Of a DNA stretch of 64,000 bases, positions 1-9,252 are shown one piece after another. The DNA lies in the NCBI RefSeq assembly GCF_003316845.1, contig NZ_QMIK01000007.1, positions 1 through 64,000 on the forward strand, read 5' to 3'. Numbering within the stretch: the stretch's first letter is position 1; each line of letters begins with the position of its first letter. The position numbers and the translations under genes are program-made. The stretch comes from Cognataquiflexum aquatile (GTDB taxonomy: Bacteria; Bacteroidota; Bacteroidia; Cytophagales; Cyclobacteriaceae). The notes under the pieces are model-generated. The model was not told where the DNA came from and did not search any database. It was given only the letters and a program-made list of their open reading frames with translations.

Positions 1-112
1 GGCCTTTTTAATGTCGTTTCTCCAGTATTTCAATGAACTTTTACCGCCTCATCCGGCAGTATCGCAGGACTCTCGACCCATCTCTTTCTCCCGTTCCTTA
101 CAAACAGGAGTG
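1..112 (-). promoter_or_regulatory. Leader of an rRNA operon (16S gene lies left of window)
   Basis: On the minus strand, the transcript from the promoter at 113-142 reads through about 110 bases with no ORF and leaves the window. The leader contains GTTCATTGAAATACTGG, which resembles the conserved GTTCTTTGACATATTGG-type box (boxA-like antitermination signal) found just upstream of 16S rRNA in Bacteroidota. The rRNA gene itself is not in view, so this is inference from the leader motif and promoter. Confidence 0.6.
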
Positions 113-142
113 CAAAGGTATGAATAATTAGAAGTTTTACAA
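113..142 (-). promoter_or_regulatory. Bacteroidota-type promoter of the rRNA leader
   Basis: Minus-strand -7 box TACCTTTG (113-120) lies 19 bases from a -33 TTG (140-142), a full match to the TTG/TAnnTTTG pattern. It continues into GCACTCC, the same start-region sequence seen at the tRNA-Val promoter (26210) and the tRNA-Ser upstream region (12034), as expected for stable RNA promoters. Confidence 0.7.
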
Positions 143-302
143 GAGATGAAAATAAAGAAAATCAATTCTATAATTAAGTTTCATCTAACTTGTTGAAATT
201 GTGGAACAAATTCTTTTAAAATTTTTCCCAGTTTCCAAAAAAGAACTATATATCCTCCAGCTGCCATTCAATAATTATCACATACCGTTGTCATGTGAAG
301 TG

Positions 303-376
303 TGACCTCGTCAGGATTCAAACCTGAAACCTCTTGAGCCGTAATCAAGTGCTCTATTCAATTGAGCTACGAGGCC
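303..376 (-). tRNA. tRNA-Arg(ACG)
   Basis: This is a 74-nt cloverleaf. The acceptor arm GGCCTCG pairs with CGAGGTC (one G-U), the D-arm is GCTCAATTGAATAGAGC, the anticodon stem CTTGA/TCAAG carries loop TTACGGC with anticodon ACG, and the T-arm contains GGTTTGAATCC. No CCA is encoded. The ACG anticodon (read as ICG) decodes CGN arginine codons. Confidence 0.95.
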
Positions 377-388
377 ATATTGGGGACA

Positions 389-418
389 CAAAAGTAGTTA
401 CGAATTTCGGATTTACAA
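389..418 (-). promoter_or_regulatory. Promoter of tRNA-Arg
   Basis: Minus-strand -7 box TACTTTTG (389-396) is preceded by a 19-base spacer and TTG (416-418). The predicted start is a few bases upstream of the mature tRNA 5' end at 376. Confidence 0.65.
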
Positions 419-550
419 AAACAAGATCAATTGTTTTGAGGAGCAAAATCTTTTCTTCAAAAAACAATTAAGAATTATTAAGACAAAAAGAAACGCAAAT
501 CAAGTTTGATTTTATAATTTAGCCCGAATTTTAAATATAATACCCTTTTC

Positions 551-1291
551 ATGAAAAGCTTCTCATTAGTAATTTTACTGAATTTAATCATTGTATATTC
601 CCTTTTTGCACAGGAACGAGAGAAAACACCTATCGGTGGAAGGCCAAATATTAAAGGTGACCTATTTTTAGAACTGGGTTTTAATACCCTAAACAATAAA
701 CCGAGTGAATTGAATACAGAGTTTTTTAAGTCCAGGTCTTTCAATGTCTATTACCAATATCCAATCAATATTTTTGGAGAAAATTCCGGATTTTCTTTCA
801 ACCCCGGAATAGGTATTGCTTCGGATAAATTTGCGTTTGAAGGAGGAAAAAATCTATTCAACAACGCTGAGGTTGGACCTAATTCAAGCGAATTGCTACC
901 AGTATCTGAAGTATATGGAGACGATATTGTTCTAGGGGTAAATAATGTGGGACTTAATTTCTTGGAAGTGCCTCTTGAATTTAGGTACCACTTCAATAAA
1001 AATAATTATGACAAAAGTGTCAGGTTAGCGATCGGTGGAAAAGTGGGTTATCTATTCCAAGCACAGTCCAAAATTGCCTTTAGTGATCCGGATGGTCTGG
1101 AAAGAAAAATCAAGGACAGACAGGCCTTTGGCTTCAACCAGTTCAGATATGGTGTTCATGCCAGATTGGGATTTCCAGGGTTTAACCTTTGGGGCTATTA
1201 TGGACTAAATGAAGTATTCCAAAAAAATAAAGGCCCTTTCAATACCCAAGCAACCCAAATTAATTTTGGAGTTTCTATAGCCTTGTTTTAA
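551..1291 (+). CDS. Outer-membrane beta-barrel protein (PorT-like), function unknown
   Basis: The 246-aa product has a signal peptide (about residues 1-20, ending FAQ). The rest alternates short amphipathic strands and turns and ends in an aromatic residue (SIALF), as is typical of small outer-membrane barrels. Within that fold, the segment NFLEVPLEFRYHF followed by IGGKVGYLF is the pattern seen in the PorT/OMP_b-brl_2 type of Bacteroidota proteins. No enzymatic motif is visible. It stands alone between tRNA-Arg (divergent) and a bidirectional terminator, so it is probably monocistronic. Cargo or role cannot be told from sequence; the barrel assignment is by pattern, not by search. Confidence 0.7.
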   Translation: MKSFSLVILLNLIIVYSLFAQEREKTPIGGRPNIKGDLFLELGFNTLNNKPSELNTEFFKSRSFNVYYQYPINIFGENSGFSFNPGIGIASDKFAFEGGKNLFNNAEVGPNSSELLPVSEVYGDDIVLGVNNVGLNFLEVPLEFRYHFNKNNYDKSVRLAIGGKVGYLFQAQSKIAFSDPDGLERKIKDRQAFGFNQFRYGVHARLGFPGFNLWGYYGLNEVFQKNKGPFNTQATQINFGVSIALF

Positions 1292-1314
1292 GACCATAAA
1301 TTTTAATATCTAAT

Positions 1315-1343
1315 GAAAAAAGGCCGGACATCCGGCCTTTTTT
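1315..1343. terminator. Bidirectional terminator between the OMP gene and the PAP2 gene
   Basis: The hairpin GGCCGG-ACAT-CCGGCC is flanked by an A-run on the left and a T-run on the right, so it can end both convergent transcripts. It touches the TAA of the gene on the right. Confidence 0.85.
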
Positions 1344-1960
1344 TATAAATATGAATAGAAGGTACCGAAGCAAACCGAAAACCCCAATAAGAAGCCTCCA
1401 AAAATTTCAATCGGCGTATGGGCATTAAGGTAAAGTCTGGAGGAAGCTACCGAACCAGATAATATTATACCTGCCAACAAAAAATTGACAAGGTTGAAAG
1501 CGGGATTTTTTAGCGCAATCACAATAATTATTGCAAGAAACCCAGCTATACCTGTCATGTGGGCACTGATTTTCCAAAAAAATGTGACACTGGTCAATAA
1601 GATAACGCAAATGGTAATAGAGGCCAGGGCGAGGATAAAAACCGGTTCAATTTCAAATTTTAAATAAAACAAGTAGGTTGAAATTCCATAAAACAGGCTG
1701 ACTGTAGAAAAAGGGAAAACTCTCTCGTCTCTGTTCTCGAGATGTATTGATCCAATATTACCGGTTAGTTTCATAGTCAGCAGGCTCAAAACGGGGATAA
1801 CAAAGGTGGTTACAAACACCATCATTAAAATAAACCACTCATTGTAATACTGAGATGCCGAAACCTCCGGTATACCAAACAATAAAAACACAAATATCAG
1901 CGTGGGAATTAACAATGGCTGAAAGGTATAAGAAAGAAACAATGCTAATTTATGTGCCAC
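1343..1960 (-). CDS. PAP2-superfamily membrane phosphatase-like protein
   Basis: The 205-aa integral membrane protein has about six hydrophobic segments. Remnants of the PAP2 motifs are present: SAHMTG near residue 132 stands for the usual PSGH, and SRLYLNAHTPIE (174-185) for SRxxxxxHxxxD, with Glu in place of the last Asp. The family dephosphorylates lipid phosphates such as undecaprenyl pyrophosphate or phosphatidic acid at the membrane. The weakened motifs leave activity uncertain. The start is GTG, directly after the TAA of rpoN, so the two are translationally linked; a later ATG is possible but would remove part of the first helix. Confidence 0.7.
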   Translation of the reverse strand: MAHKLALFLSYTFQPLLIPTLIFVFLLFGIPEVSASQYYNEWFILMMVFVTTFVIPVLSLLTMKLTGNIGSIHLENRDERVFPFSTVSLFYGISTYLFYLKFEIEPVFILALASITICVILLTSVTFFWKISAHMTGIAGFLAIIIVIALKNPAFNLVNFLLAGIILSGSVASSRLYLNAHTPIEIFGGFLLGFSVCFGTFYSYL

Positions 1961-3418
1961 TTACAGTTCCTTTCTAAGTCTAGCAACGGGGATCTGCAAT
2001 TGCTCCCTATATTTGGCAACTGTCCTCCTTGCAATGTTATACCCCTTATCATTCAGGATTTTAACCAATTTATCATCAGAAAGAGGCCTTTTTTTACTTT
2101 CTCCATCCACCATCGTCTGCAATACACTCTTAACTTCTTTATTGCTTACGTCTTCTCCGGAATCGGTAGCAATGCCTTCAGAGAAGAAATATTTCAGTGG
2201 AAAAATACCTACTTCAGTTTGAATTGACTTGCTGTTTGCCACACGGGAAACAGTTGAAATATCCATTTCGATCTTGTCTGCGATGTCTTTGAGGATCATC
2301 GGCTTCAGCTTCGTCTCTTCTCCGTCTACAAAAAATTCCTCTTGATAATCCAAAATTGCCTGCATGGTTCTAAGCAATGTTTGCTGTCGTTGTTTGATGG
2401 CATCAATAAACCAACGCGCGGCATCTAGTTTTTGCTTGACGAATGTGACTGTGTCTTTGAGCTTTTTATCCTTTTTATCGCTTTTGTCATACGCATCAAA
2501 CATTTCTGAATAGGACCTACTCACACGAAGTTCAGGCGCATTTTTAGAATTCAGAGATATTTCGAATTTGCCATTGACGTTGGTCAAAATAAAATCCGGG
2601 ATAATATATTGGGTCTTTATTAAACCATCAGAAGTGCCTCCTGGCTTAGGATTGAGGCGGGTTATCATATTGACCGCATCTTTTATATCCTCATCATTGA
2701 GATCAAGCTTTTTTTGAATTTTGGTGTAATGCTTTTTGGTGAATTCGTCAAAACATTCACTGATGATTTTAATTGAGTTTTGAACATTAGGATCATCAGG
2801 GTGCTCTTTTCTCTCCAATTGGATCAGTAGACATTCCTGGAGATTCCTTGCCGCTATGCCAGCCGGATCAAAACTCTGGATTTTTCTTAATATCTCTTCA
2901 ATTTCATCAAGGTCTGTTTCAATATTTTGTCCGAAAGCCAAATCATTGATAATGGCCTCTAGATCCCTTCTTATGTAGCCGTCGTTTTCTATACTGCCGA
3001 TCAATTGTCTCCCGATCAGCTTCTGCCTATCGTTTAACTTCAAAAAACCCAATTGAGTGATCAGCTGCTCATGCAATGAAGCGCCTCCGGAGATTGGAAT
3101 CTCCCTGTCATCCTCATCAGGAGAATAATTGCCGTCTCCCTGCATTTTGTAACCACTGTAATCATCACTCAAGTAATCATCGATATTTACATCTTTGTCC
3201 TCAAATCCGGATTCATCATCAAAACTGTCTTCGTATTCATTTTCTTCAGATTCATTGCTATCCTCTTCTTTTCCTTCTTCCAGAGCCGGGTTGATCTCCA
3301 GCTCTTCCTCTACACGTGATTCCAATTCTGCAGTCGGAACCTGCAACAGCTTGATGAATTGGATCTGCTGTGGAGAAAGTTTCTGGGAAAGTACCTGACT
3401 TAAATGTAGTTTTTGCAT
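1961..3418 (-). CDS. rpoN: RNA polymerase sigma-54 factor
   Basis: The 485-aa product has the sigma-54 architecture. A glutamine/leucine-rich activator-interacting region I is at 1-45 (QVLSQKLSPQQIQFIKLLQ). An unusually long acidic linker follows (about 48-108, rich in D/E/S). The core-binding region is in the middle (FDPAGIAARNLQECL), a helix-turn-helix is near 375-395 (DIADKIEMDISTVSRV), and the diagnostic RpoN box ARRTVAKYRE starts near residue 463. It directs core RNA polymerase to -24/-12 promoters and needs AAA+ activators, none of which are encoded here. It is divergent from asnS, and the PAP2 gene follows with no gap. Confidence 0.97.
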   Translation of the reverse strand: MQKLHLSQVLSQKLSPQQIQFIKLLQVPTAELESRVEEELEINPALEEGKEEDSNESEENEYEDSFDDESGFEDKDVNIDDYLSDDYSGYKMQGDGNYSPDEDDREIPISGGASLHEQLITQLGFLKLNDRQKLIGRQLIGSIENDGYIRRDLEAIINDLAFGQNIETDLDEIEEILRKIQSFDPAGIAARNLQECLLIQLERKEHPDDPNVQNSIKIISECFDEFTKKHYTKIQKKLDLNDEDIKDAVNMITRLNPKPGGTSDGLIKTQYIIPDFILTNVNGKFEISLNSKNAPELRVSRSYSEMFDAYDKSDKKDKKLKDTVTFVKQKLDAARWFIDAIKQRQQTLLRTMQAILDYQEEFFVDGEETKLKPMILKDIADKIEMDISTVSRVANSKSIQTEVGIFPLKYFFSEGIATDSGEDVSNKEVKSVLQTMVDGESKKRPLSDDKLVKILNDKGYNIARRTVAKYREQLQIPVARLRKEL

Positions 3419-3609
3419 ACGCTAATATATTTCTAAAGAATTTAAACTGAAGGCTCACCAAAAACGGTGTTTATTATACTTTCAGTATTTCAAATTTAGG
3501 AAATAAGAACAAATTATTGATAAAAAGCTTATTTAATCGTTTTTTTGCATTCCCTTTAATTATCCATCATCCGTTGGGGTTATTTAAACAAAATCAATCT
3601 TCCATTTCT

Positions 3610-5061
3610 ATGGCTTTCAATACAAGAATTAAAGTAAAAAAACTTCTCGAAAATGACTTAATCGGTCAGGATGCAACACTAATGGGATGGGTCAGGACCA
3701 AAAGAAGCAATAAAAACGTGACTTTCATAGCTGTCAATGACGGTTCCTCCATCCATAACTACCAAGTAGTGGCGGATCCCGCATATATCAGTGAGGAAAT
3801 TCTGAAGAAAGTCACCACAGGAGCCTGTCTAAAAATAACCGGAAAAATAGTGGCGTCCCAAGGTGCAGGGCAGCAGGCCGAATTGGCTGCTTCCACCATC
3901 GAAATCCTTGGTGAAGCTGATTCTGAGACCTATCCACTTCAGCCAAAAAAACATTCTCTTGAATTTCTAAGAGAAATTGCCCACTTGAGAATCCGTACCA
4001 ATACTTTTGGAGCTGTTTTCAGGATCAGGCACGCCTTGGCTTTTGCGGTCCATAAATATTTCAATGACAAAGGATTCTTTTATATCCATACACCGATCAT
4101 TACCTCTTCAGACGCAGAAGGTGCAGGAGAGACTTTTAAGGTGACCATATTGGATTTGAAAAATCCTCCTTTGACGGATGAAGGTAAAATCAATTTCAAA
4201 GAGGATTTCTTTGAAAAAGAAACAAATCTGACGGTATCCGGTCAGCTTGAAGGTGAACTTGCTGCTATGGGTTTGGCAGAGATTTATACTTTTGGGCCAA
4301 CATTCCGGGCAGAAAATTCCAATACAGCGCGGCATTTAGCTGAATTTTGGATGATCGAGCCTGAGATGGCATTCTATGATGCCCAGGACAATCAGGATTT
4401 GGCAGAAGATTTCCTGAAATATGTGATTTCTTATGCCTTGGAAAACTGTAAAGATGATCTGGAATTTTTGGACAAAAGAGCAGCTGAAGAAGAAACCTCC
4501 AAAAAAGCGGATCAAAGGAGTGAAATGGGACTCATTGATAGACTCAGGTTTGTGGTAGAAAATGAATTTCAGAGAATCACGTATACCGAGGCCATTGATA
4601 TTTTAAAAAATTCAAACCATAACAAAAAGAAGAAATTCCAGTACCTGATAGAATCATGGGGCGTAGATCTGCAATCTGAGCATGAAAGATACCTCGTCGA
4701 AAAGCATTTCAACAAGCCTGTAATCCTCACCGATTACCCAAAAGACATCAAGGCATTCTATATGAGGCAAAATGATGACGGCAAAACAGTGGCTGCCATG
4801 GATATCTTATTCCCAGGGATAGGTGAAATTGTTGGCGGTTCTCAACGTGAAGAAAGACTTGAATATTTGACAAAAAGGATGGAAGAAATGCATATCCCAA
4901 CTGAAGAGATGTGGTGGTATCTAGATACAAGAAGATTCGGATCAACCCCACATGCCGGCTTCGGACTTGGCTTTGAACGCTTGGTTCTTTTTGTCACGGG
5001 GATGGGAAATATCAGGGACGTCATTGCATTTCCAAGGACTCCCGGACATGCTGAGTTTTAA
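3610..5061 (+). CDS. asnS: Asparagine--tRNA ligase
   Basis: This class IIb aminoacyl-tRNA synthetase is 483 aa from the chosen start. An N-terminal OB-fold anticodon-binding domain ([20 protein letters not shown]) is followed by the class II catalytic core: motif 2 is the region [21 protein letters not shown], and motif 3 is [15 protein letters not shown] near the C-terminus. These features match bacterial AsnRS rather than AspRS (FIAVNDGSS, no GAD insertion). The frame stays open upstream to a TTG at 3517, but those 31 residues have no counterpart in the family, and the ATG at 3610 leads directly into the OB domain. Confidence 0.97.
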   Translation: MAFNTRIKVKKLLENDLIGQDATLMGWVRTKRSNKNVTFIAVNDGSSIHNYQVVADPAYISEEILKKVTTGACLKITGKIVASQGAGQQAELAASTIEILGEADSETYPLQPKKHSLEFLREIAHLRIRTNTFGAVFRIRHALAFAVHKYFNDKGFFYIHTPIITSSDAEGAGETFKVTILDLKNPPLTDEGKINFKEDFFEKETNLTVSGQLEGELAAMGLAEIYTFGPTFRAENSNTARHLAEFWMIEPEMAFYDAQDNQDLAEDFLKYVISYALENCKDDLEFLDKRAAEEETSKKADQRSEMGLIDRLRFVVENEFQRITYTEAIDILKNSNHNKKKKFQYLIESWGVDLQSEHERYLVEKHFNKPVILTDYPKDIKAFYMRQNDDGKTVAAMDILFPGIGEIVGGSQREERLEYLTKRMEEMHIPTEEMWWYLDTRRFGSTPHAGFGLGFERLVLFVTGMGNIRDVIAFPRTPGHAEF

Positions 5062-5063
5062 TC

Positions 5064-5098
5064 AAAAAAAAAGCCGCTTAATCAGCGGCTTTTTTTTT
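5064..5098. terminator. Bidirectional terminator between asnS and the MFS gene
   Basis: The hairpin AGCCGCT-TAATC-AGCGGCT has nine A's on one side and nine T's on the other. It serves both convergent genes and overlaps the TAA of the MFS gene. Confidence 0.9.
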
Positions 5099-6326
5099 AC
5101 CTAGTTTTTTCAACTTCAAGCTTTACAGATGCTTCGCCTATATCGACTACTTTTATTCTCCTTGCCAGAGGAATACAAAGTAAACTAAAGAATATAGCCA
5201 AATATCCCACAAAATTGAAATTGAGCAATAACCCCCCTTCACCTTCTACCAAAATCAAACCGGCAATAAATGAGGCAATACCTGCTGCCAATTGTTGAAC
5301 TGCGGAATTGAAACTCAGAAAACTTCCCCTGTTTTCGGGTTTTGCTGTTCCTGTAATCAAAGCCGCCGCAGGAACCATTCTTCCATTGGAAGTCACAAAA
5401 AACAGGGTTGATATCATCAATACAAAAGGAATGGGTGTTTGCCCCAAATGGGTTATCAACCCAATCGGGATGATATTCAAAGCCATAAAGACTGTAAAAA
5501 CTTTAATCTTTCCATGGTTATCTGTCAATTTGCCGACCCAAGGAGAAGTAAATATGGTAAATAACCCTCCAGCCATATAAATATAAGTGAGCTGGATTTC
5601 CGAAAAACCAACATTTGCGACCATATACGGACTCAAAAAGGGTATGATCATAAACTGCCCAAACATCATCATAATGGTAAGAGAAATTGCCCTCATCTGA
5701 TTGCTGTTTCCGGTCACCCGTCTGATAACCTGCATCGGAGTTGGCTTCATTTGATGGCTATCGAGATGTGCTGTAATGGAAGGAATAAATTTGAAAATCA
5801 ATACCAATATGATCAGGGATAATCCGGTCAGAAAAATGAAAGGGGCGTGCCAATTCGAAATGCTTGCGATAAACAACCCAAAAGGAACACCTACGACTGA
5901 AGCTACAGAAAATGCCGCCATTACCAGACCCATGGCTTTGCCCCTTCTGGAATCAGGGATAACATCTCCGATAATGGCCATGATCAAAGCGGAAGTAAGT
6001 CCTCCAAAAACACCTGAAATAATTCGGGAAATCAAAAGGATCGGATAATTTGGAGAAAGTGCACAGGCTATTGTTCCAAGTAAAAAGCCCGTAAATACCC
6101 ACAAAAGGATAGTTCTTCGGTCATATTTATCCAATACAAAAGCACCTAGAAAGCTACTTATTCCGGCGCTAAAAGTGTAAGAGGAAACAAGCAATCCAAA
6201 TTCTCTTGGTGTAATTTCAAATATCCGCATCAATTGCGGACCAAGAGGCATCAAAATCATGAAATCCACTATGTGGGTAAAATTGATAGCCGCAATGGTC
6301 CAAAGTATTAATTTTTCTTTATTCAT
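5097..6326 (-). CDS. MFS transporter
   Basis: The 409-aa product has 12 predicted membrane segments. The MFS signature is between helices 2 and 3 (GAFVLDKYDRRTILL, about residues 61-75), and there is a central loop after helix 6 (residues about 190-210). The overall look (NFTHIVDFMILMPLGPQLM at the N-terminus) is that of the drug or sugar efflux branch close to AraJ/YdhP-type exporters. The substrate cannot be predicted. It is the last gene of the leftward stretch and ends in the shared terminator with asnS. The ATG at 6326 gives a short cytoplasmic N-terminus before helix 1. Confidence 0.85.
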   Translation of the reverse strand: MNKEKLILWTIAAINFTHIVDFMILMPLGPQLMRIFEITPREFGLLVSSYTFSAGISSFLGAFVLDKYDRRTILLWVFTGFLLGTIACALSPNYPILLISRIISGVFGGLTSALIMAIIGDVIPDSRRGKAMGLVMAAFSVASVVGVPFGLFIASISNWHAPFIFLTGLSLIILVLIFKFIPSITAHLDSHQMKPTPMQVIRRVTGNSNQMRAISLTIMMMFGQFMIIPFLSPYMVANVGFSEIQLTYIYMAGGLFTIFTSPWVGKLTDNHGKIKVFTVFMALNIIPIGLITHLGQTPIPFVLMISTLFFVTSNGRMVPAAALITGTAKPENRGSFLSFNSAVQQLAAGIASFIAGLILVEGEGGLLLNFNFVGYLAIFFSLLCIPLARRIKVVDIGEASVKLEVEKTR

Positions 6327-6391
6327 GAGATTGAAAAGATTCTTAATGCAACCACTGCGATTTTGTTAAAGTTCTCATTTAGGAAAAAAAC

Positions 6392-7867
6392 TCAATCAAT
6401 CCCAAGATTTAAATATGTTTCGGGTATGGCGTTAATAATATCGGAGGCAATCATTCCCCTTCTCTTATTTTTGGAAGCCAATTCCCCTGCAAGTCCATGA
6501 TGGTAAACTCCGCAAATCGCTGCTTGAAACGGGCTATATCTTTGACCCAGAAAAGAGGTAATCATCCCTGTGAGGACATCTCCTGATCCCGCTGTGGCCA
6601 TATATTTGGTTCCGGTAGAATTAAAATACTGAATACCATCAGGACAAGATATAGATGTTAATGCTCCTTTCAATATAAGATAAATTCCAAATTTTGAGGA
6701 AAATTCCCGTGCTTTATCAAGTCTATCAAAATGGTCTTTACTTGTCCCGACTAGCCTTTCAAACTCTTTGAGATGGGGAGTAAGGATACTGTTTGAAGGC
6801 AAACTTTGCAGCAAATGTTTATTTTTCGAAAGGAGATTTAAACCATCCGCATCGATGACCACCGGTTTTTTTGCTGATTTTAGAATCTTCTCCAAATAAT
6901 TAGGATCAACATCAGTTCCCCAACCCGGACCTATTCCCAGCGCATCAAAAAGACCTATTTCGGAGAAATCCAGTTTGTCACTAACCATCACTTCGGGAGC
7001 ACCGATCTGCAAAACAAACCTTTCCTCAAAAGGGGCGTGGACATGAACCAGTCCACTTCCGGTTCTTAATGCTGCCTTTGAACTAAGCAAAATCGCCCCC
7101 ATCTTTCCAATGCTTCCACCAATCAGAAGGATCTTTCCGAAGTCTCCTTTGTGACTGAAACTATTAAAGTGCTTATGCAATGGTGGGACATCTCCCTGCT
7201 GAACAAAACATCTGTTTTGCCCAAAGGATTTCAAAAACGAGGAAGGAATACCTATGTCCAAAACTTCAATTTCCCCGGTATAACCTGCATGTTCAGGAAC
7301 CAGGAGGCCCAGTTTTGGAAATTGAAAAGTACAAGTAATGTCCGCATGGAATGCTGCCCCTTCCAAAACAGATTCAGAAGGAATTCCAGAAGGCATATCA
7401 ATTGCGATTTTTAAAGCATTTGACAGATTTAAGGAATCGATACAGTCTAAGTATTTCCCCGAAATCGGTTTATTTATGCCTACTCCAAAAATTGCATCGA
7501 TACAAATATTGTCCTGTAATTGATGGTAATCGAATCCTTCATAACTCTTGACCCTAACACCGATTGGTAGTTTTTTGAAATTAATTTGATAATCGTGGCT
7601 ACAATTCATAAAATCTTCAAAAGTCACTACAGTCAAGCCATAGCCTTCCATTTCTAGTAATCTGGCAATAGCCAAACCATCTCCCCCATTATTTCCTGGT
7701 CCACAAAAAATAAAAATACCTTTGTCGCAATTTTTGAAATGAATTTTAAACCAGTCCAAAAAAGAGGTTGCAGCCGATTCCATCAAATCCCAAGATGATA
7801 TGCCCTTTGACTGAACAAAAGCCTTGTCCAATTCTGACACCCTATTTCCCTTAATGATTTCAAGCAT
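6392..7867 (-). CDS. nnr: Bifunctional NAD(P)HX epimerase / ADP-dependent NAD(P)HX dehydratase
   Basis: This metabolite-repair enzyme (491 aa) restores NAD(P)H from its hydrated forms. The N-terminal YjeF_N epimerase domain has the nucleotide loop GPGNNGGDG (56-64) and AIFGVG near 133. The C-terminal ribokinase-like dehydratase domain runs from about 235 to the end and includes KGDFGKILLIGGS, GPGWGTD and the ATP/ADP-site motif AGSGDVLTG near 427. Fusion and length match the usual bacterial form. Its start overlaps the end of the next gene upstream (7860-9188) by 8 bp, so the two are probably co-transcribed. Confidence 0.95.
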   Translation of the reverse strand: MLEIIKGNRVSELDKAFVQSKGISSWDLMESAATSFLDWFKIHFKNCDKGIFIFCGPGNNGGDGLAIARLLEMEGYGLTVVTFEDFMNCSHDYQINFKKLPIGVRVKSYEGFDYHQLQDNICIDAIFGVGINKPISGKYLDCIDSLNLSNALKIAIDMPSGIPSESVLEGAAFHADITCTFQFPKLGLLVPEHAGYTGEIEVLDIGIPSSFLKSFGQNRCFVQQGDVPPLHKHFNSFSHKGDFGKILLIGGSIGKMGAILLSSKAALRTGSGLVHVHAPFEERFVLQIGAPEVMVSDKLDFSEIGLFDALGIGPGWGTDVDPNYLEKILKSAKKPVVIDADGLNLLSKNKHLLQSLPSNSILTPHLKEFERLVGTSKDHFDRLDKAREFSSKFGIYLILKGALTSISCPDGIQYFNSTGTKYMATAGSGDVLTGMITSFLGQRYSPFQAAICGVYHHGLAGELASKNKRRGMIASDIINAIPETYLNLGID

Positions 7868-9188
7868 TTTTTATCTCGACAATGTTTTGAAAATCCTGTT
7901 TTGGAATCCTTAAAAGAAGCAAAAACCCAAGACCAACAAAGAAAAACAAACCCAAAGCCAAAGAGCTGTTTCTCATATTTCCGGTAATCTGCTCTATGAT
8001 TCCATATGAAAATGTACCCAAAACTATGGCAATTTTCTCTGTCACATCATAGAAGCTAAAGAATGAAGCATGTTGGGTTGTGTCTTTCGGAATTAACTTG
8101 GAATATGTTGATCGAGAAAGGGATTGTATTCCGCCCATTACCATTCCCACTACAAAAGCCAAAGCATAAAACTGGTATTCATTGACTACATAATATGCCG
8201 CACCGCATATCAAAACCCAGATAAAAACCATGATCACCAAAGAAATTTTATTCCCCAAAGCTTTAGACAAATAAGCAAACAAGTAGCTTCCTACAATGGC
8301 TACAATCTGGATAATCAATATGGTAATTATCAATTTGTCACCAGGCATGCCAAGTTCTTTGTCCCCAAATGATGCTGCCAAATACATGACGGTTTGAACT
8401 CCCATACTATAAAAGAAGAAAGCAACTAAAAATCTGTGCATTACTTTGGTCTTTTTTACGACTTGAAAGATCTTATTTATCTCTCGATAACCCTTTAGGA
8501 ACAAAGCCTTTTTAACCTTTCTATGATAAGGATTTTCCGGAAGGTACTTAAATGGTATCTGTGAAAATCCTGCCCACCAGATCCCCGTTATCAAGAAAGA
8601 CCACCGTGCTGCTTGACCACCGTCGGAGAGACCAAATGTTTCCGGAGATTGAATCATAAATAAATTCAATACCAATAAAATTACACTTCCTATATAGCCA
8701 AGGGCAAAACCTCTGGCGCTTAAAAAATCAAATTCATCTTCAGTGGCGATTTCAGGCAAAAAAGCATTGTAGAATACTATACTTCCGGCATAACCAATAC
8801 TTGCCAAAACTGCGCAGATAATCCCATACTCTAAATTATTACCATCGAAAAAAAATAGTCCAAGGCATGAAAGGGAACCTAGATAGGCAAAAAATTTCAT
8901 GTACTTTAATTTTTTCCCTCCATAATCAGCCATCCCGGAAAGCAAAGGCGAAACCAGAGCGATGACAAAAAAAGAAAATGAGATGGAATAGGAGTACAAA
9001 ACTGTATTGACAATCTTAAACCCAAAAAAAGAGACTACATCTCCATATTCTTCAGACTTGGTAACCCCATTGAAATAAACAGGAAAGATGGTAGAAGTAA
9101 TTACCAAGCTATAAACAGAATTGGCCCAGTCATACATTGCCCAGGCATTCTGAACTTTCTTTTTCTCATTAGTTTTTACCATCTCCAT
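7860..9188 (-). CDS. MFS transporter, UMF1 (Atg22-like) family
   Basis: The 442-aa product has 12 membrane segments. The opening AWAMYDWANSVYSLVITSTIFPVYF is the hallmark of the UMF1/Atg22-like branch of the MFS (named for the yeast vacuolar amino-acid effluxer). MADYGGKKLKYM is the loop 2-3 signature, and GGIQSLSRSTYSKLIP the conserved segment in the second half. The substrate is unknown in bacteria. Its stop overlaps the start of nnr by 8 bp. Upstream it is separated from the ExbD gene by a terminator at 9202-9231, so it should have its own promoter in the 60-bp gap. Confidence 0.88.
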   Translation of the reverse strand: MEMVKTNEKKKVQNAWAMYDWANSVYSLVITSTIFPVYFNGVTKSEEYGDVVSFFGFKIVNTVLYSYSISFSFFVIALVSPLLSGMADYGGKKLKYMKFFAYLGSLSCLGLFFFDGNNLEYGIICAVLASIGYAGSIVFYNAFLPEIATEDEFDFLSARGFALGYIGSVILLVLNLFMIQSPETFGLSDGGQAARWSFLITGIWWAGFSQIPFKYLPENPYHRKVKKALFLKGYREINKIFQVVKKTKVMHRFLVAFFFYSMGVQTVMYLAASFGDKELGMPGDKLIITILIIQIVAIVGSYLFAYLSKALGNKISLVIMVFIWVLICGAAYYVVNEYQFYALAFVVGMVMGGIQSLSRSTYSKLIPKDTTQHASFFSFYDVTEKIAIVLGTFSYGIIEQITGNMRNSSLALGLFFFVGLGFLLLLRIPKQDFQNIVEIKNA

Positions 9189-9201
9189 TTTAAATAAAAG
9201 T

Positions 9202-9231
9202 AAAAAAAGCTATCCTTTTGGGATAGCTTTC
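9202..9231 (-). terminator. Terminator of the ExbB/ExbD operon
   Basis: Read on the minus strand, the hairpin AAAGCTATCC-CAAAA-GGATAGCTTT is followed by a T-run. It lies about 20 bases after the stop of the last ExbD gene. Confidence 0.85.
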
Positions 9232-9252
9232 CATTTTTAAGTTTATTATAAA

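Noticed and set aside
3517-3609. N-terminal extension of asnS by 31 residues from a TTG codon
   Set aside because: The extra residues are hydrophobic and AT-rich, unlike any AsnRS N-terminus; the ATG at 3610 begins directly at the OB-fold.
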